Below, in pieces: positions 31,997 through 35,020 of a DNA stretch of 35,020 nucleotides. The DNA is taken from NCBI GenBank assembly GCA_902514225.1, contig CABXPN010000009.1, forward strand, positions 1 through 35,020. Reading direction: 5' to 3'. Source of the DNA: an uncultured Bacteroidota bacterium. GTDB lineage: Bacteria; Bacteroidota; Bacteroidia; Flavobacteriales; BACL11. Positions within the stretch are counted from its first letter, which is position 1. Every line of letters begins with the position of its first letter. The notes beneath the pieces were generated by a model, which worked only from the letters and a program-made list of their open reading frames with translations, was not told the origin of the DNA and did not search any database. The translations under genes and the position numbers were made by a program.

Positions 31997-33760
31997 TTAT
32001 TTTTCTCCTGTTGTTGGCGCTAGGATTCTACTATTAATTTTCAGGTTGTTTAGAATTAAACCAGGTCGTTCAGTGTACATATTTCTGTTATCAAATCTTT
32101 TATGAATAGCAATCTTATTTTTAGATGCATACATAAAAACATATGGTTGTTCGTTATAAATTTTAGCTTGTAATTTCCAAAGTGCTGCTTTGTGTTTCTC
32201 GTAATCTAAAGAGGTGTTTGCTTCTTCAATGTATGCATCTGACTCTGCATCTCCGAAACCACAAAAGTTAGATCCTTTTGTAACCCAAGAAGTTGTATGC
32301 CATAATTGCATAGGGTTTGAGTAAGAAGCAGAACCTCCCCATCCACCTAGCATTGCATCAAATTTATGTTCTTGCGCATTATTGTAAAATAAAGTAAAAT
32401 CCATTGGAGTAGGAACAGCATCTACACCAGCTTTATACATACTTTCTTTTATCATAAGTACAATCTCTTTAGTGATAGGAGAACTCATGTAGCTTAATTT
32501 AAACGACAGTTGTAGTTTTTCTCCATCTACCATTTTGTCTCTGATGTTATCTCCATCTGTATCAACCCACCCAGCTTCATCTAACATTGTTTTAGCTTTT
32601 TCAATATCTAGTGGAATTAACTCCAGAGTATCATTATAAGTTTTCTTTAAAGGAGATATCTGAGCTGCTTGTCTTGTTGCTTTTCCGTTTAACATTACAT
32701 CAATAATTTCATCAATAGGAACTGTGTAAGCTATTGCTCTTCTTACTTTTTTATCGGTAAAGAATTTTTTATATTCTATTCCATCTGCTTTACAATTAAA
32801 CCCTAAATAACTATAAGAGTATCTATCAACAAAATCTGATTCATAGTTTTTGTTAAAGTCTTCTCTTTCTCTTAATTTGATAAAGGATTTTGTTCCTATC
32901 CTGTTTGATGCGTCAATCTTATTACTCTTTAATGATAAGTAAACTGCTGCATCTTCTTTAATAATTTTGAAAATAATTTTATCAGGATAGTTTTTGCTAT
33001 ATATAGATTTTCCTCCTTCTCCCCACCAATTCTCTTTCTTATTTAAAATGATGTACTCATCTGTTTCCATAATATCTACTTGGTAAGCTCCAAGTCCTAC
33101 AAGTTTTTCAGGAATATAAGAATTATCATCACTATTATAATTTGTAAAATATTCAGAAAGTTCATCAGTTACATGCTTTTCATCAAATTTCTCATCAAGT
33201 AAATTTTCGAAACTGACTTCATTCAGAATTCCACTAGGGTCCCAAAATTCTTGTTGCTGAAGATATAATTCGGAAAATATATATTTATTGTCAACATGAA
33301 GGTTTTGTGCGTGCATTGTAAATTTTAGTGGATTATTTTCATCTAGTTCAATAGATTTAATTACTGTACTATAATTTGACCTTATTTGTGTATTGTTAGT
33401 AAGAGGGCACAACATGGTTTTTACTGAAAACTCAACATCTTTTGCTGTTAAAGGGTTTCCGTCATCCCATTTTATTCCTTCTTTAATTGTGTAAGTATAT
33501 CTTAGTCCATCTTCAGATATTTCAGCCATATTTTCTGCCAGATTTGGAATGTACTCTAAAGTTTCAAGATCTAATTTTATAAGAGTCTTTTGTGTGTACT
33601 GAAAAACAAAAGTCCTCATTGCTGAATTGGAGTTGAAAGGATGTAGTCCGTCTGGCCATGCACTAATATGCTGAATAACAATATTTGAATCTCCTCTTTC
33701 TCTTACGCAAGATTGTAGAGTTAAAAGTCCTAATGTTAGGATGAATATTTTCTTTATCAT
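31997..33760 (-). CDS. Peptide-binding lipoprotein of ABC importer (OppA/DppA, SBP family 5)
   Basis: 587 residues. A lipoprotein signal peptide ends LTLQSC with Cys18 as the lipidated residue. The mature protein is a family 5 solute-binding protein: WPDGLHPFNSNSAMR, NLAENMAEISEDGLRYTYTIKEGIKWDDGNPLTAKDVEFSVKT-type text around 70-120, VRRAIAYTVPIDEIID near 325-345, and AKTMLDEAGWVDTDGDNIRD near 385-405. It binds oligopeptides and hands them to the OppB/OppC-like permeases encoded 4 nt downstream; other substrates (for example nickel or sugars) occur in the family. The ATG at 33760 follows a TATATTTG box by 20 nt. Confidence 0.93.
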   Translation of the reverse strand: MIKKIFILTLGLLTLQSCVRERGDSNIVIQHISAWPDGLHPFNSNSAMRTFVFQYTQKTLIKLDLETLEYIPNLAENMAEISEDGLRYTYTIKEGIKWDDGNPLTAKDVEFSVKTMLCPLTNNTQIRSNYSTVIKSIELDENNPLKFTMHAQNLHVDNKYIFSELYLQQQEFWDPSGILNEVSFENLLDEKFDEKHVTDELSEYFTNYNSDDNSYIPEKLVGLGAYQVDIMETDEYIILNKKENWWGEGGKSIYSKNYPDKIIFKIIKEDAAVYLSLKSNKIDASNRIGTKSFIKLREREDFNKNYESDFVDRYSYSYLGFNCKADGIEYKKFFTDKKVRRAIAYTVPIDEIIDVMLNGKATRQAAQISPLKKTYNDTLELIPLDIEKAKTMLDEAGWVDTDGDNIRDKMVDGEKLQLSFKLSYMSSPITKEIVLMIKESMYKAGVDAVPTPMDFTLFYNNAQEHKFDAMLGGWGGSASYSNPMQLWHTTSWVTKGSNFCGFGDAESDAYIEEANTSLDYEKHKAALWKLQAKIYNEQPYVFMYASKNKIAIHKRFDNRNMYTERPGLILNNLKINSRILAPTTGEK

Positions 33761-33780
33761 TTCTAATTTTCTTTGATAGG

Positions 33781-33788
33781 CAAATATA
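33781..33788 (-). promoter_or_regulatory. -7 box of the oppA-oppB-oppC operon
   Basis: Minus-strand TATATTTG followed by C, exact TAnnTTTG match, 20 nt before the ATG at 33760. Predicts a leader of about 15 nt. Confidence 0.6.
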
Positions 33789-33845
33789 ATATTTGAGATT
33801 AGTTTAGTAGAATAAAAATAGAAAAAAAATAAATCGGAAAAAATA

Positions 33846-33876
33846 TTTGTGAGTAAGTTAGATTGTAATACATTTG
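33846..33876 (+). promoter_or_regulatory. Promoter of the tRNA-Ser/tRNA-Pro pair
   Basis: TTTG at 33846-33849, a 19-nt spacer and TACATTTG at 33869-33876 match both elements of the Bacteroidota promoter. It is the most complete promoter in the window and ends 38 nt before tRNA-Ser. Confidence 0.75.
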
Positions 33877-33914
33877 CAAACCTAAAAAATAGTTCTTAAC
33901 AAATTTTAGAAATT

Positions 33915-34001
33915 GGAGAGGTGCCAGAGTGGTCGATCGGGGCTCCCTGCTAAGGAGTTGTACCTTTACGGGTACCGGGGGTTCGAATCCCTTCCTCTCC
34001 G
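33915..34001 (+). tRNA. tRNA-Ser (anticodon GCU)
   Basis: 87 nt with acceptor GGAGAGG (33915-33921) pairing with CCTCTCC (33994-34000) and discriminator G at 34001. The anticodon loop CTGCTAA gives GCT at 33949-33951, reading AGC/AGU serine codons. The long variable arm (GTACC with GGTAC) is typical of class II tRNA-Ser. The T-arm has TTCGAAT; its outer two pairs appear to be G-U. CCA is not encoded. Confidence 0.95.
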
Positions 34002-34070
34002 CAAAATAAAAAGTTCAACCTTTTGTTTGTAGTTGTAAAAGTTTTTTATTCTTTTGCACTCCAAATTTTT

Positions 34071-34145
34071 CGGGGTATAGCGTAGCCCGGTTATCGCGCC
34101 TGCTTTGGGAGCAGGAGGTCGCAGGTTCGAATCCTGCTACCCCGA
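34071..34145 (+). tRNA. tRNA-Pro (anticodon UGG)
   Basis: 75 nt with acceptor CGGGGTA (34071-34077) pairing with TACCCCG (34138-34144) and discriminator A. C1-G72 is a proline identity feature. Anticodon stem CCTGC/GCAGG encloses TTTGGGA, with TGG at 34106-34108. T-arm GCAGG TTCGAAT CCTGC is perfect. CCA is not encoded. It lies 69 nt after tRNA-Ser and is followed by a six-T run (34147-34152) that may end the transcript. Confidence 0.96.
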
Positions 34146-34180
34146 CTTTTTTCTCTTCATACTGTTCCATAAATTTTATG

Positions 34181-34188
34181 TAAGTTTG
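34181..34188 (+). promoter_or_regulatory. -7 box of the lipoprotein gene, 4 nt before the start codon
   Basis: TAAGTTTG followed by C, exact TAnnTTTG match, four bases before the ATG at 34193. Same sequence and same gap as at lpxD. Predicts a leaderless mRNA. Confidence 0.5.
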
Positions 34189-34192
34189 CTTT

Positions 34193-34777
34193 ATGAAAAA
34201 ATTAATATCAATCTTTGGGGCTACTTTATTTGTATCTAGTTTTATATTTACTTCTTGTGGCACTGAAGATACTGAAGAAACTGCTACTGAAGAAATCACT
34301 ACCGAAGCTACTACTGCATCTACTAATAAAAAAAAACAAGAAGGATATATTATTTGTGGTATGCAAAAAGTAAACCATCTTGGTGGAACTCAAATATCTA
34401 ATGAGGCAGGTTTTGAAGACTACATGGATATTTCTGATACACCAATACTTTTAATAATATTTGACAACACTACAGAAATTAGTATAGTGATGGTACCAAC
34501 AACATCAACAGGTGAAGATCTAGATCATGAAATACTTGATTTTAAATTTTATCAGGCATATAAAGACGGAGAAAGCACATTTACCAATTATTACTCAACA
34601 GAAAATAACTCTCAATTTACAATAGAGACTCCAAAAAGCGGAATACCAAGATCTTTTATACTGGGGGTAAATGAAGACTATAGTGTTTATTTTTATAATG
34701 ATTGTACAGATGAATTTATTATCAATTATTTCAAAAATAACCCTAATAAATTTGAAAGCATACAAAAAATATTTTGA
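34193..34777 (+). CDS. Putative lipoprotein of unknown function
   Basis: 194 residues. A signal peptide ends FIFTSC with Cys22 as the probable lipidation site. A low-complexity Thr/Glu linker follows (about 24-46; TEETATEEITTEATT), then a globular part with IICGMQKVNHLGGTQ, a beta-rich middle (ILLIIFDNTTEISIVMVP) and FNNDCTDEF-like C-terminal text (NDCTDEFIINYF). Two Cys (about 55 and 174) could pair. No family recognised. It probably sits in the outer or inner membrane facing the periplasm. Its TGA overlaps the possible TTG start of the next gene, suggesting they work together. Confidence 0.78.
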   Translation: MKKLISIFGATLFVSSFIFTSCGTEDTEETATEEITTEATTASTNKKKQEGYIICGMQKVNHLGGTQISNEAGFEDYMDISDTPILLIIFDNTTEISIVMVPTTSTGEDLDHEILDFKFYQAYKDGESTFTNYYSTENNSQFTIETPKSGIPRSFILGVNEDYSVYFYNDCTDEFIINYFKNNPNKFESIQKIF

Positions 34778-35020
34778 CAGAAAAGGAGAAATATTTAGGG
34801 TTTAAGCAGTTTTTAGGATTTATTATTATTATTTGTGGATCCATTTGGGTACTTAATACTATTGGATTGTTAGTATCGATGTTATTGGGTATTGATTCTT
34901 TCTACACTTATTTTACAGATTCTATTTATATTGATGGTGAAGAGAAATCACCAATTAGTTTTATAGGTTGGAAGGCATTATTTTGGTCTACAATCATCTC
35001 ATCCGTATTAATGAAAATAC
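34774..35020 (+). CDS. Membrane protein, 5' part only, TTG start
   Basis: An open frame of 82 codons running off the right edge. TTG at 34774 overlaps the TGA of the lipoprotein gene (TTGA, 4-nt overlap); the frame is closed upstream by a TGA at 34753 and has no ATG before the first helix, so TTG is the most plausible start. It begins with a short charged segment (TEKEKYLGFKQF), then a helix (FIIIICGSIWVLNTIGLLVS), a polar stretch with IYIDGEEKSP, and the beginning of a second helix (ALFWSTIISSVLM). Family not recognised. Confidence 0.6.
   Translation, partial: MTEKEKYLGFKQFLGFIIIICGSIWVLNTIGLLVSMLLGIDSFYTYFTDSIYIDGEEKSPISFIGWKALFWSTIISSVLMKI

Noticed and set aside
33915..34145. Integration site (att) at the tRNA pair
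   Set aside because: No integrase and no repeated tRNA 3' segment are visible in the window.
34015..34299. A 94-residue minus-strand open frame containing GFEPATSCSQSRRDNRATLYP
   Set aside because: That text is the antisense translation of tRNA-Pro, a well-known artefact. The frame also covers the promoter and start of the lipoprotein gene.

Overview
This window is AT-rich DNA from a member of Bacteroidota, most likely Flavobacteriales. The evidence is an LpxC-FabZ fusion, PorX (receiver plus PglZ), a PorE-like OmpA protein, two exported proteins with type IX secretion (T9SS) C-terminal domains, and promoters of the Bacteroidota type (-7 box TAnnTTTG). Shine-Dalgarno sites are absent and many 5' leaders are A-rich. 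I see no insertion sequence, phage, CRISPR array or other mobile element; the window reads as chromosomal core genome with a few lineage-specific secreted proteins.

Layout. 1-1030 (-) is the 5' part of a class I aminotransferase, followed by a small exported repeat protein (1144-1479, +). From 11754 down to 1496 runs a minus-strand cluster: an HD-domain phosphohydrolase, then ten tightly packed genes lpxD, lpxC/fabZ, lpxA, efp, serC, serA, a DUF1015 gene, a YggS-type PLP protein, ridA and meaB. They combine lipid A synthesis, translation elongation, serine synthesis and PLP/enamine housekeeping. Divergently, 11810-15498 (+) carries porX, tsaE, an alanine-dehydrogenase-like gene and a two-TM protein. 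A 510-bp gene-poor gap precedes a small membrane protein (16009-16320). Then come ffh and folD, and a cold-shock gene with its own promoter, leader hairpin and terminator. hutI (-) and aroC (+) diverge from a 52-bp spacer. aroC leads a five-gene plus-strand run: an arylsulfotransferase-like T9SS cargo, a MORN/YwqK-repeat protein, a dicarboxylate/glutamate:cation symporter and the PorE-like protein. Convergent to it lies rplS (-), then trmD (-), a T9SS-targeted protein with one CXXCH motif (-), and an oligopeptide ABC importer lacking its ATPases (oppA-oppB-oppC, -). The right end has tRNA-Ser(GCU), tRNA-Pro(UGG), a lipoprotein gene and the start of a membrane protein.

I do not see a clearly new multi-gene system. 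The points most worth following are: (1) several genes (lpxD, hutI, aroC, trmD and the lipoprotein at 34193) have a TAnnTTTG box ending only 4-6 nt before the start codon, which predicts leaderless or near-leaderless mRNAs; (2) the small exported repeat protein, whose 13-residue repeats recall families predicted to form complex protein knots; (3) an alanine-dehydrogenase-like enzyme that appears to lack the usual catalytic Lys and His; (4) a PorE-like protein and a T9SS cargo in the chorismate synthase operon, with porX elsewhere in the window.
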